Part shown: positions 35,723 to 47,580 of the stretch, piece by piece
Numbering within the stretch: position 1 is the first letter of the stretch
Layout of the letters: every line of letters starts with the position of its first letter
Source of the DNA: Trema orientale
Lineage: Eukaryota > Streptophyta > Magnoliopsida > Rosales > Cannabaceae
Reading direction: 5' to 3'
Assembly: GCA_002914845.1 (NCBI GenBank)
Contig: JXTC01000006.1
Location: forward strand, 766,880-830,879
DNA: 64,000 nucleotides
Made by a program: the position numbers and the translations under genes
The notes under the pieces: model-generated
Seen by the model: only the letters and a program-made list of their open reading frames with translations
Told to the model about the DNA's origin: nothing
The model's database searches: none

Positions 35723-36101
35723 TGTCTAATAAAGTGGGGCCAATTAAGTGATCTAATTGAGGGCTCAAGAAGTTACCTATTAAGTGTGGACTCTGTAATG
35801 TGTGGTTACCTAATCCTAGTCCAATAAGAATTGATGGGGTCTCTATTGGTGACTAGTATATAAGGATATAACTATAGGGTTTTGGTCCCCAAGCCAAATA
35901 GAACGTGTGCTCTTCTCCTCTGTCTCCATCAACAGAGAGAGACCCATTGAGCATACATAGAGTATTCTGGCTGTGGAAGACCTTCTACCCTCAGGCTCTA
36001 ACCAGTTAATCGCTTCCGCTTACGTGATCACATCTTTTGCTATTAAACACGATGGATTCAGGTTAGTCACGGGTTTACTCTCAACAAATCTTTTCCTGAC
36101 A
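35723..36101 (+). mobile_element. Possible LTR (379 bp) with primer-binding-like site
   Basis: Starts TGTCTAATAAAG and may end TTTTCCTGACA, immediately followed by ATTTGGCATGATAG, which resembles the 'atTTGGCG' primer-binding junction of plant LTR elements. A TATA box (tatataagg, about 35860-35868) and a C-rich R-like start ('ggtccccaagcc') lie in the expected place. No second LTR was found downstream and no TSD can be assigned. The 71-codon ORF at 35973-36188 spans its 3' end and is not a gene candidate. Confidence 0.35.
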
Positions 36102-36189
36102 ATTTGGCATGATAGATTTTGGGATTATATTTGGTTTATTAATCCATTATGTAAATCTAACATAAATAGAATAGATAAATTCTCGTAAG

Positions 36190-38004
36190 TCTGAGTAGCA
36201 TAGAATTCTCCAATATGTTAATAGTATCATAGTTAATCTTCAAAGATCCAACGTGAAAATTACACTAACGGCAACATTAAGCATATATTTGATTCTCGTA
36301 TTGACGAAAATAACACGACAGGACCAATAGAGTGATAGAGGTGTTTAACTTTGCCGTGAAGCCAAATCCAAGAAAAAAGCCGGCGACCCATGCCTTTGAC
36401 CTTACTTTTCGTTCTTTGTTTTTTTGCTATTAAGAAAAATGAGGGGTCAGTACTAGGCTTTTCCTAAGACAAAGTTAGTGTCAAGCTTATAGCAATATTT
36501 TTCTATTGAGAAAAAAAAGTAAAATCAAAAACTAAAAAACTACCAACTCTTAGTATAACATGTTTTAATTACCTTTGACTAACTATACCATCAAGGGATT
36601 TAGAATAGACATTTTATATAAAACAAAATTACATGTCAGTTTCCTATGGTTCAGATTTTTTTTTTGGTTGATCACCATGTTAGTTACTGTTACTTGTATC
36701 TATTTCTTTTAATATACTAGTGTGATCACACGTGACGTGCCTGAGGCACGTGACCCGTTACTGATCACATGGTATGGTAGATAAGAAATTTTGCCCAAGT
36801 TCATTTAGATATTTTGTGTCCCTTTCATTGTTGTTGTTGTTGTTTGTTTTTTTTAAAAAAATTGTAAGTTTTTTGCTAAATTTAGTGCTTTCACAATACT
36901 ATAAGCTAAAGATAACTTAAAATATTCTTCAAGGTGAATTTGTATTTGTATCTTTTTGTGGTGTTGTATCCTATTATATTAGCTATTATACAACATTTTT
37001 TGATTGGATATTAATAACTGGACAACTCAAAATTACATCACATGAACTGAACTTATATCCATTATAATTTTTTGTCCATTACAAGAACTCAACCTAGAAA
37101 TTTTGAAAACAATAATTGAGGACAAATTATACAAAAAACTTTTATTAAAATATCACATGTTTATAAAATATCACACGTTTATAAAGCAAAATTGTGATAC
37201 AACATTAAAAAAAAAATGAAATGAAGCAAAATTGTGATATAACATAAAGAAAAAATGAAATGAAAGCACGCGGCAAAATATCAGTTTAAGTGAAAAAAGA
37301 AACACTTGTAACAATCTTATAACAAGAGTTAATATATCATGTAGATAAATGGGTCAAGTTTTACACATGTATTATCTTTTGAAAAACTAAAATCCAAGTA
37401 ACATAGTAAAAGGAAAAACAACCGCCAAAGATGAAGTAAAGGAAAAAAAAAAAAAAAAGATAAGAAAGGGAGGCAATCAGCTGGAGGAGCAACTTGATTC
37501 ACAAGAAGCATTTATCTTTCTATATATTACTATAGATGTACGTGCATTATTTGGCTCCTTATTTTACACAGTATTACATAAATTGACTTATGTTTTTTTC
37601 TAAGTTCTAAGAGAGGAAAATCTAGCCTCTCTTTCTCTAAAAAAATTCTTCTTCTTTTTCACTCTAATTTTTTCTTCATTAAAATTTTTTTGTATAAATT
37701 AAATTTAGGCATTAAGTACTTTGATCAACTGTTCATTGTTGTACTTTATTTGTGATTCACATTGATTATTTGAATAAATGAACTATGAAAGTATTTTTTT
37801 AATTAAAAAATGGGATAGCATAAATAAAAAAAAAAAAACAACAGCCTTCGGTCTTTTCGCAACAAAAAAAAATCACACATTTTTCATTAATATTAAATAA
37901 AATATTTTATTTGTGTTCTTCAATCAAGTCTTAATAAATCCACACGTATAGTCAAAATTAGAGTTTGAAATTGTTAAAAAAATGTCCTTACTCTTTAAAA
38001 TTGC
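36190..38004. other. Intergenic DNA with one hairpin
   Basis: 36722-36770 is an imperfect palindrome: gtgatcacacgtgacgtgcct, then the inverted aggcacgtgacccgttactgatcac. It carries two CACGTG cores (G-box/ABRE-like). Far from any gene, so more likely MITE DNA than a regulatory site. The rest shows no gene. Confidence 0.35.
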
Positions 38005-38146
38005 CAATTAGTATCTACAAAAACAGTTGAGAGGTAATTATCTAGACCAAAGAATAGTCCATATCCTTTTAAGTTCAATTAGTATCTACAAAAATAGTTG
38101 AGAGGTAATTATCTAGACCAAAGAATAGTCTATATCTTTTTAAGAA
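38005..38146. repeat. 71-bp tandem duplication
   Basis: 38005-38075 and 38076-38146 share 'caattagtatctacaaaaa.agttgagaggtaattatctagaccaaagaatagtc' with only a few substitutions. Recent slippage or template-switch duplication. Confidence 0.85.
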
Positions 38147-39200
38147 TCCAACTGTGATAGCTTTCAAAAATACAGAATTTCTTTTTATAGTTTATGTTAT
38201 CTAATTTCAACAAATAAAAATGTTGTTATTCAATAATTTTAACTCCAATTATGATCATATATATGAATTAGATGAGATTCGATAGAAAAATATAAAGAGA
38301 AGGTTTAATTGATATATAATAATGAAAGGTGTGGGCATTTTTTTTTTTTGGGCAAAAAAGGCCAAATGTAGTGGCTTCTAATTTATATCATCCATTAAAA
38401 GAAATTAATGTTCCATTTAAGCTGTCTTTGTTTTCTCATAAAATTATCCACTAAGGAAATCATTACAATTAGTAGAAAAGAAAACTTAATCTTTCTATAA
38501 CCAGTAATCATATAAAAATTTCAGGTAAAACCTAAAAGACGAGAGACTCAATTAATTGATTAGAAAAAAATAATCTATTTTTGATAATTGACATGAATGG
38601 TATATATTGCTTGAGTGCATTAATTTGTGTTAATGTTTCTCTAAGAGGTATTATTATATCTCTATTATTCGTGACAAAACTCAATTAGCAAAAGTAAGCA
38701 CCACAAAAAGGGTGAAAAGCTAAACTATTATTTATACACACATATATAACCCTACGTGTGTGACTTTGTGTACTTAACCCCCTCTCCTATAAGATACCAT
38801 TTTGAGGAAGTTGTTAGGAAAATACCTAAAAGACTTCGGTTTTGTTAGAGGTCCTAGTCACAAACGTGTATCATCTTTATCATCATATGTCACTGATATT
38901 ATAATAATAATAATAATAATAATAAGAATAAATTTTATTAGAGAAATTGTAAATATAAATGTACTTACGTCTCTTCTATCTAGTTTTGTAAATGTATATA
39001 CATATTTATCTTTTAATCTTTAGAAATTGTAAATTAGTATATGCATATATGTACACTTCAATTTTTAAATCATTAACAGACATATTTAATTAGTTTAATT
39101 TTTATTTCTAATTTTTCACATTTGCTGCTTAACTTTTATGAAAATATAAATGGTGTAGCTATTAACTAGTCCATGAAACTATAAAGAAGTATAATTTTTT

Positions 39201-39305
39201 ATAAATATGATCACAAGAAAAAGGAAGAAGAAGATAATAATGTAAAGATAGTTTTTGATAAATATCACAAAAAAAGGAAGAAGAAGATAATAATGTAAAG
39301 AATAT
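39201..39305. repeat. Tandem duplication of about 57 bp, 'ggaagaagaagataataatgtaaag' type
   Basis: Two imperfect copies share ataaatat..cacaa followed by an A run and aggaagaagaagataataat. The second copy begins at about 39258. Confidence 0.75.
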
Positions 39306-40941
39306 CTCAGATGTCTATTTGATAGACATAATTCATACTTGGTTTTGTATTAAAAAAAAAAGTCAAAACACTTGTGTAAGATTTCATCCGTTATGTGCTT
39401 GTGATTTTTGATAATAATATGCATGATTAATTTGTTTTTTATTTGCTTAGTGTTGACTAGACAACAACATCACTAAACTAATATTAAATTGTTCTTTTTT
39501 ATTTTAATTAATTCATAGAAATCCTTTTTGTATTAGTTAATTCGAATGACACAAGAATGCTTTGAATTGTAATATCTCAATTAAACAAATGATGTGGTTG
39601 ATTTAATTATTGGCCATGTCATGGGGCGGCCAAAGATTCTGATTTTGATTTGAGTTATTAGCCATGCAATGAAATAATAAAGTTTTGCTCATTTAAATAA
39701 TCTAAAATAAAATAATAAAAATATTCATGCCCATCCATTTGTCAGGTTATGATTAATTTGTTTTCCATAATCCATTAATTTTCATTCTGGTGAATGATTT
39801 TATATTTGTGCTCCACACTTGAACTCCTACTTATAACTTGTTAGCTTCAGCCGAATACAATGATTTTGTAGATGTTGGAATTTTTTTTTTATCAAATTAC
39901 TTATAGTGGGAATGCGACCTAACCCATTTAGGTAACAGTTTTATTGGGAATAAACCTAAAAACGAAAATATCTTTACATAATGAGAATATTAGGTACTAA
40001 TTGTTATTAATCAAAAGATACAGATGAGCTATGAATGCGCTCTAATTTGAATTGTGCATTTAATGAGGGATTATTATCTTTATTAACGAAATTGTCTCCT
40101 CACAGAACATACAAATTATCCTCAGAAAATATCAGTCCTAACACCATTCTCTCTTCCTGGTCTTCCAAACAAGGCTTTGTTTTTATATGTAACAACCATA
40201 CCACCCATGAGCACAAAGCAGTTGTTCAATTCGGAGTGTCGTGAGACCTTTTATGGCGAATCCTGAACAGGTGCATATCAAAAATCTAGCACTGCTGTAA
40301 ACGTTTCCACAAGAAAATCCGGTGAGTTTTCTATCAGTCGATAAAGGAAGTTATTTTGGGTTATCTATAATTCGATCTTGTATCGAATATTATTTTATTA
40401 AAGTATTTGATTAGTGAAAGAAATTTCAGTTTGATTAATATGTATGTATGACTTAGCTACTAATAGACCTTGTTATATATACACTATCAACGAATTATTT
40501 GAGAGGACTGAAAGGAACAAAGAAGCAGTACTATTTCTCTCCATTTGGAAGGTGAAGCTAAAGGTGTCGGCAAATTAATCTCATATATATATATATATAT
40601 ATATATATGTATTATTCGTATTGGATCTAGTAGCTACAGACTTATAGGCCTAATTATACAACATTAAAAGGAGTTGATGGTTAGTTGTTAGATTATTAAT
40701 GTCGACAATAAAGTTAGATTGCCTTATAGATACTTTATTCACTTTTATCATACCATTTAGATCATAAACCAGTCACATTATTTTAGGCCATGTCTTCTTC
40801 AATTTTTTTTCTTTTATTTTTTTCTTTTTTCATGTAAACTAACATACATAATGAGCATTGAATATGTAATAATTTTTACCTTTTTGGAATATGCCAGTCA
40901 GACCGAGGATCATTCATTAGCCTAAAACCCATTGAAACTAG
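39306..40941. other. Intergenic DNA, no gene
   Basis: A 69-codon ORF at 40035-40244 has a less AT-rich composition than its surroundings but no recognisable motif. (AT)n at 40585-40607. No defined repeat ends. Confidence 0.35.
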
Positions 40942-41137
40942 AGTAATGCTATAGTACACGATATAGTGTCCAGCACCACATGATGTGTCAGTTTATTACT
41001 GACTAATTATAATTATATTTCAGTTAGGACTTACATTTTAGGTGGGGCTCATGTGAGACCCAATTAATTAATTAGAGTCAGCAGTAACATAAGACATATC
41101 TTTGTGGTGTTGGATATCACTGGTGTCTATAGCATTG
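40942..41137. mobile_element. 196-bp MITE
   Basis: TIRs AGTAATGCTATAGTACAC / complement CAATGCTATAGACACCAG, with inverted homology inward ('gtccagcaccacatgatgtgtc' against complement of 'gacatatctttgtggtgttgga'). The end motif 'gagtaatgctat' resembles the MITE at 13565-13720. No certain TSD. Confidence 0.65.
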
Positions 41138-42483
41138 ATATTAAAACTAATATTATTTCTTCTTTGCATATATAACCCCATCATGTCAAACCAGCAACCA
41201 TAGTGACAAGTTTGATAATAATAAGAATATTAAGTTAATAAATCTTGCTCAGAGTTCCGGTCTTTGTTTAAGTTAATCATTTTGAAAAACAAAGTTTTTT
41301 GATTATGTGTTGCAGGCATTGGAAAGCCATTGCCCCTTGAAAAATAAGAATTTAATGGAAGGAATAAAAAAGGTCTTTCAGCCTTTTAGCCGTATTTTTA
41401 TTTTGAAAAAAAATGAGCTACCCTGTGATATAAGGAATAAAAATCATACTAACTTTATTCCCAACCATTTCGTAATAGTTTAACAGAAAAAAAAAAAAAA
41501 AACTTGTAGTGCAAGAAAAAAAAAATCCTACTGACAATATTCTTTTTTCCTAGGTTTTAAGTTGTGAAAGAGAGCAAAATTTTTCCTTAGTCCCATAGGG
41601 TTATTGGAGAAGTCTTATTGTAGTAGTTAAAACTTTGTAAGCACAAGAAACATTCCCTGAGCATGCTAAGAAGTTTCTGATTCATTTTAAAACAATTTTC
41701 ATTAAATTAAAAAGGTGAACGGCCTCCAACTAGTCATTTGTATCGCTTTAATAAAACTCTATTAGCCCGTCGCTCAGTCCACAAATATCGTTTTTATCCG
41801 TTCTTAATTTACTGAAACCCAATTTTTGCTACTCTTGTTAGCAACTCTTTATTCTGGCCACCTAACCTAAACCAATCTTGTATCGTTCTCTAGGCCATAT
41901 TGTTTGAAAGGCTCAGCTTCAAAACCATATGTGAAGCTTCTGCCTCTTATGGCGCATATACTTAAACTCACTTAAAGAATGCTGCTTAGTTACAAAGGGA
42001 AAACATCTTAATCATCTTCAGTAATTAAAACAACTAAAACATGAAAACTAATCCCTATATGGAATGACAATTTTGCCCTCAAATAAGTAAAAGGATAAAT
42101 ATCAAGGAAAATTAGCTTGTAACATTTATTGTAGGTTCACATGCTATTGCTCATAATATTGAAAGACAAGGACTAGAGTACAAAGCGATAATGTTGTCAT
42201 AATTCGGAAACAAATCTAAAGAATAGCTTTGAAATTTGAAATGCATGGTAATAATTCTTGTGGATATCACACTCATGCTTATCCAAAGTTCAATTTCTTG
42301 CCTTTTTTTTTTATAAGGTACATTTTTTAGGGGGGGAAAAAAAGGAGTAAGGACAAGAAAGGCTTGAGCCTTGAACCATAATCTTTCTTTGGCAGAAGTT
42401 TCAAAAAGTTATAATCTTTCAGTGGAAGTTTCGTTAATTTTCTCAATTTGGATTATAGGTATGAAAGTGACAATTTACAAATA
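41138..42483. other. Intergenic DNA, no gene
   Basis: AT-rich, A/T homopolymers at 41490-41525 and 42300-42345. Nothing else identified. Confidence 0.4.
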
Positions 42484-43039
42484 GGGATAATAACAAAAAT
42501 ATCCCTTGGATTTTGATGAAATGTTCAATATATCCCTTCAGTTTTCGTAAATTACAAAAGTATCTCCTCTGATTGGTAAATTAAATTTCACCCCTATAAC
42601 TTATTAGGTTAAAATTAAAACAAAATGTCAAAATTACCCTCTTTCTAAACTTGTAACAAAACAGATATTACTTAAAGAATAATAAATAGTGTACAGTGAA
42701 GAAAAAAATAGTGGTGGTTGAAAGAGAAAAATGACTAAGAGTAAGAAGATTTGGTGAAGAAAAATCTTATATAATTTTTTCAAAGAAATTTTTTCAATTT
42801 TTAAGCTATTTAATTGTATTTAGGTAATATCTTATTCATTTCAAAAAAAATTTGTTTGTTACAAGTTTAGAGAGAAGGTAATTTTAATATTTTGTTTGTT
42901 AATTTTGACCTAATAAACTATAAGAGGTGAAATTTGTATCAATTTGTTAATTAAAAAAGATATTTTTATAATTTATAAAAATTGAATAGATATATTAAAC
43001 ATTTCATCAGAACTCAAGGGATATTTTTGTTATTATCCC
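42484..43039. mobile_element. 556-bp MITE with very long (about 175 bp) terminal inverted repeats
   Basis: Both ends read GGGATAATAACAAAAATATC inward and remain clearly inverted through 'aaaattaccctct/ctctctaaacttgtaac'. Target duplication TTACAAATA (42475-42483) and TTACAAATG (43040-43048), 8 of 9 equal, so a MULE-type 9-bp TSD is likely. The 200-bp centre is non-coding. Lies 0.8 kb upstream of the receptor kinase ATG. Confidence 0.8.
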
Positions 43040-43048
43040 TTACAAATG

Positions 43049-43876
43049 CATATGAGCAACTTTTTTCTCCATTGAATTCCAAAACCACGAGTGGGGCTTT
43101 GGATTTTTCTAAGATATTCCCTTTCTTTATTTTCTCAGTACTTTCTCATTGGATATGAATAAACAACTTACCAACCAACAAAACCGGCCAAAATTAATAT
43201 TTCTCTCCCATAATATCTCAATTTTTGCAGTTCTTTTTTCTAAAAATAAAAATAAAACTGATAAAAAAAATTAAAATAAGAAAACGTTGACAAACTTGTC
43301 ACTTTCTAGAATCCAAATAATCAACGTGAAGCCATAAGACTGTTTTTTTTGTTAGTCAAAACCCTGAGCCGGTTCAAGTGAACCGGTCAACATGGGCGGC
43401 TCAACCGCCCCACATATTCTTCTAACTTAACCTCTTCTTCTCACCAATTATATTAGTTAGGAAAATAAAGAGATTGGTGCCATTAAACAACATTTTTTAC
43501 TTTAAATTTTTGTTTAATCAAACAAATTACTTCTTTAATTTAATTTACTATTCTCTTTCCGGGAAAAACATAGTATATATAGTAATAATAAAAAAATAAA
43601 AATAAAAAAAAAAGGAAAAAAAGGAAAAAGTTGAGAACTTTGTTTTGAGTTTGGTTTGGTGTATGTATTAGAGTGCTTTGTTCTTCAAATGAGACTACAA
43701 TATGTTCAACTCTGGCATATTTGAACCTTCATAATCATTCTTTTTTTTTTCTTTGAATTTTTTTTTATTCTAAACCATTTTTCGGGGCAAAATTAAGAAG
43801 CAGAAAAAGTGGAAGAAGACGAAGAAGAAGAAGAAGAAGAAGATCATACCCTCAGAAGCTTGACACTACTATTACC
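43049..43876 (+). promoter_or_regulatory. Upstream region of the LRR receptor kinase gene
   Basis: Contains an 18-bp palindrome ccggttcaagtgaaccgg near 43371-43388, T/A-rich DNA with possible TATA elements (tatatatag at 43573-43581), and a GAA repeat tract (43811-43843) directly ahead of the ATG that probably lies in the 5' UTR. No individual site is proven. Confidence 0.35.
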
Positions 43877-46800
43877 ATGTCTAATGAGAAAACTCAATGT
43901 TTGTTCATGGTGGTTTTGTCCTTATTCTTCTCAATCCTATTATTTACAGGTATAAACCAATCCAGTATATATAAGTTTTAAGCTTTTTTGGGTTCTGGGT
44001 TTTGTTTCTTATGAGCTAATGAGTTAGAAAGAAAAAAAAAAAAAAAAACAACTCAGACTTTCATGGCCTTGAGAATGACAACCATAACATTTTTTTTTTT
44101 TTTAACCAAAACCTCCTTCTACAAGCAAGCTCAGACTTCCAAAAATTACAAATGGGAATTTCTGGTTTTAGATTATAATCACTTCAGTAGCATTTTTTTA
44201 ATTATTTTTGCATTTCCCGAGGTTGATTCTGAAAACGCAGAAAACCTGGAACCTGTTTTTTTTTTTTTTTTCTTTAAAATATTTTCTGGGTGCTCTGTTC
44301 GAGGATGATTCTGATAAAAATAACTCTTTTTCTTTTTTTTTTTTTAATAGGTACTATTGGAGCTGAAGATTCTCTGGAAACAGACAGAAAAGTTCTTCTT
44401 TCCCTGAAACAATCTCTTCAAAGTTCCAATAAAGTAAACCAAGGTCGATATTCAGAGTGGAAGGAGCAAGACCCCGATCCATGTAACTGGTATGGGATCA
44501 CTTGTACGGAAAACAGAGTGACCGGAGTTTCCTTACCGGATAACTCCATCGCCGGTGAGATATTCAGCAACTTCTCTGCTCTTACTGCTCTGACCCACCT
44601 CGACCTTTCCAAGAACACTCTTGAGGGAACCATACCGGAGGACCTTAGCCGGTGCCGGAGCCTCAAACACCTCAATCTCTCTACCAATATCCTCTCCGGT
44701 GAGCTTAACTTATCCGGGTTGGACCAGTTGGAGGTGTTGGACTTGTCCGTGAATCGGATTTGGGGCGATATTCGGATGAGTTTTCCCGCGATTTGCCGCA
44801 GTCTAATCGTTGCGAATTTGTCCTCGAATAACTTCACCGGCGGCATTGACGAGTGCTTTGATGAATGCTTGAATTTGAAGTACTTGGATTTGAGCTCCAA
44901 CAACTTCAGTGGGGCACTGTGGAATGGTTTTCCGAGGCTTACCGAGTTTTCAGTCTCTGAAAACTTGATCACCGGGAACCTTTCCGGGTCCATTTTCACC
45001 CAGAACTGTAGCTTGCAAGTTTTAGACCTCTCTGAGAATCATTTTAATGGTGAAGTTCCAGGAGAGATTTCCAATTGCCAGAGTTTGGTCATTTTGCATC
45101 TGTGGGGAAACAATTTCACCGGATTGATTCCGCCTGACATCGGAAAGATTTCGACTCTAGAAGCCTTGTTCTTGGGTGACAACCATTTTTACAGGGAAAT
45201 CCCTGAATCCCTTTTGGGCTTGAAAAGATTAGCCTTCTTGGACTTGAGCAAGAACAAATTTGGAGGTGAGGTACAAAAGATTTTTGGTGAGTTCAAGCAG
45301 GTTAAGTTTCTGGTTTTGCATACCAACTTTTATACAGGTGGGATACAATCTTCTGGGATTCTCAGTCTACCTAATATTTCCAGGTTAGACCTCAGTTTCA
45401 ACAACTTTTCGGGTCCTTTACCGGTCGAAATCTCTGAAATGCAAAGCTTAGAGCTCTTGCTCCTTGCCTCTAATCACTTCAATGATACAATACCAGTAGA
45501 ATATGGAAGCCTTAAACGCCTCCAGGGATTAGACCTCTCTTTTAACAAGCTAACTGGGTCTATTCCAGCGACATTAGGCAAATTGGACTCTCTCTTATGG
45601 TTGATGCTTGGGAACAATTCATTGACAGGTCAAATTCCCAAAGAGTTAGGTAACTGTAGTAGCTTGTTATGGCTCAACCTGGGTAATAACAAACTCTCTG
45701 GGGATATACCTTCTGAATTGGCCAACATTGGGAGGAATCCTGGCCCGACTTTCGAGTTGAACAGGCAGAAGACCGAACGGATTATCGCCGGTTCAGGGGA
45801 GTGTTTAGCAATGAAGAGGTGGATCCCGGCAAACTACCCTCCATTCAGTTTTGTGTATACCATTCTCACTAGAAAGAGTTGTAGAAGTATATGGGACAGA
45901 ATACTTAAAGGTGTTGGCCTATTCCCTATCTGTGTTTCTGGTTCAGCTGTGAGAACGCTTCAAGTTTCTGGTTATGTTCAATTGAGTGGGAATGAGCTAA
46001 CAGGAGAGGTACCTCTTGATATTGGCAAAATGCGGAATTTCAGTATGCTTCATTTGGGTTACAATCAACTCCATGGGAAACTCCCTTCAGAGATTGGAAA
46101 GTTGCCACTTGTGGTGCTCAACATCTCTATGAATAAGTTCTCCGGTGAAATTCCTATGGAGATAGGAAATCTTAAGTGCTTACAGAATCTTGATTTGTCA
46201 TACAATAACTTTTCTGGTGACTTTCCAACCAGTTTGAACAAATTAGCTGAGTTAAGCAAGTTCAACATCTCATACAATCCACTAATTTCTGGTCCAGTTC
46301 CAGGAACTGGACAATTTGCGACCTTTGAGTTAGAATCCTATCTTGGTGATCCAAACTTAGTTCTTCCGGAGTTTATTGGTAACTCCTCAAATGGATCTTC
46401 TCCCAAGCCATTTAAAAACTCAGAAGGGCGTAAGAAGTTGCCTGCATTTTTGGTCTTCCTAGTCCTAATTTTGGCTTTCTTAGTATGTGGAGTTTTGACC
46501 CTTATAGTCTGCTCCATGGTAAAAGGCCCTGAGGAACCAGAAGGGTATCTACTGCCGGACATTAAGTACCGTGGTGACCTCGCTTCGAGTTCCAACAGTT
46601 CATCGCCGTGGTTATCGGACACTATTAAGGTCATTCGCTTAGACAAAACAGCTTTCACGCACGCAGATATCCTGAAGGCCACATGCAACTTCTCAGAGGG
46701 CAGGATCATTGGCAAAGGCGGGTTCGGAACAGTTTACCGGGGAGTACTCCCTGATGGGAGAGAAGTAGCAGTGAAGAAGCTGCAAAGAGAAGGAGCACAA

Positions 46801-47580
46801 GGCGAAAAGGAGTTCCGAGCCGAAATGGAAGTTCTTAGTGGGAATGGCTTTGGTTGGCCTCATCCAAATCTTGTTACACTCTATGGTTGGTGCTTAGATG
46901 GACTAGAGAAAATCTTGATCTATGAGTACATGGAAGGAGGGAGCTTGGAAGACCTCATTTCAGACAGAACAAGACTAACGTGGCGAAGGCGCATAGATGT
47001 GGCCATTGATGTAGCTCGGGCCCTAGTGTTTCTTCACCATGAGTGTTACCCTGCAATAGTCCACCGAGATGTGAAGGCTAGTAATGTGCTACTTGACAAG
47101 AATGGCAAGGCAAGAGTCACTGATTTCGGCCTGGCACGGGTTGTCGAATCTGGGGACAGCCATGTCAGCACAATGGTAGCTGGAACAATCGGCTATGTGG
47201 CGCCAGAATATGGCCAGACATGGCAGGCCACCACAAAGGGTGATGTGTACAGTTATGGTGTTTTAGCAATGGAACTGGCCACTGGGCGGCGAGCAGTGGA
47301 TGGAGGGGAGGAGTGCCTGGTGGAATGGGCCAGAAGGGTGGTGGGGGCCGGCCGTGGAGGCGGGTTTAATCGGGCGGTTATACCAGTGGCTGTCATGGGG
47401 GGTTCAGGGCTGCTGTTAGAAGGAGCAGAGGAGATGTCTGAGTTGTTAAGGATAGGAATTAAGTGCACAGCAGAAGCACCTCAGTCTAGGCCTAACATGA
47501 AGGAGGTGTTAGCTATGTTAGTGAAGATTATATCCATTAAGCAAGGGGATTTGAATTATGGTGGCTTTCCTCCATTGTGA
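43877..47580 (+). CDS. NILR1: LRR receptor-like Ser/Thr kinase, At1g74360/NILR1 counterpart (1100 aa)
   Basis: A plasma-membrane receptor kinase. In Arabidopsis NILR1 takes part in immune responses to nematode-derived signals; that role is inherited here only by homology. Exon 1 (43877-43949) encodes a hydrophobic signal peptide (LFMVVLSLFFSILLFTG) and ends ACAG|GTATAA. Exon 2 (44351-47580) follows TTTTAATAG with a phase-1 join (ACA G|GT). The ectodomain has an N-terminal cap with a CNWYGITC motif and about 20 LRRs, interrupted near residues 487-565 by an island containing AGSGECLAMKRWIPA. The transmembrane helix is at about 721-745. The kinase has the glycine loop IIGKGGFGTVYRG (about 809), VAVKKL, HRD at 929-931 (RD kinase) and DFG at 949-951, then GTIGYVAPEYGQTWQATTKGD. 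It is nearly the length of the Arabidopsis protein with no breaks. The ATG at 44290 is intronic and not the start. Confidence 0.93.

Noticed and set aside
44063..44349. Alternative start of the receptor kinase at 44290, or ORF 44063-44308
   Set aside because: These lie in intron 1. Only the upstream exon at 43877 gives a signal peptide and a correct phase join.
44418..44999. 193-codon minus ORF
   Set aside because: Antisense shadow of the leucine-rich repeat coding sequence.
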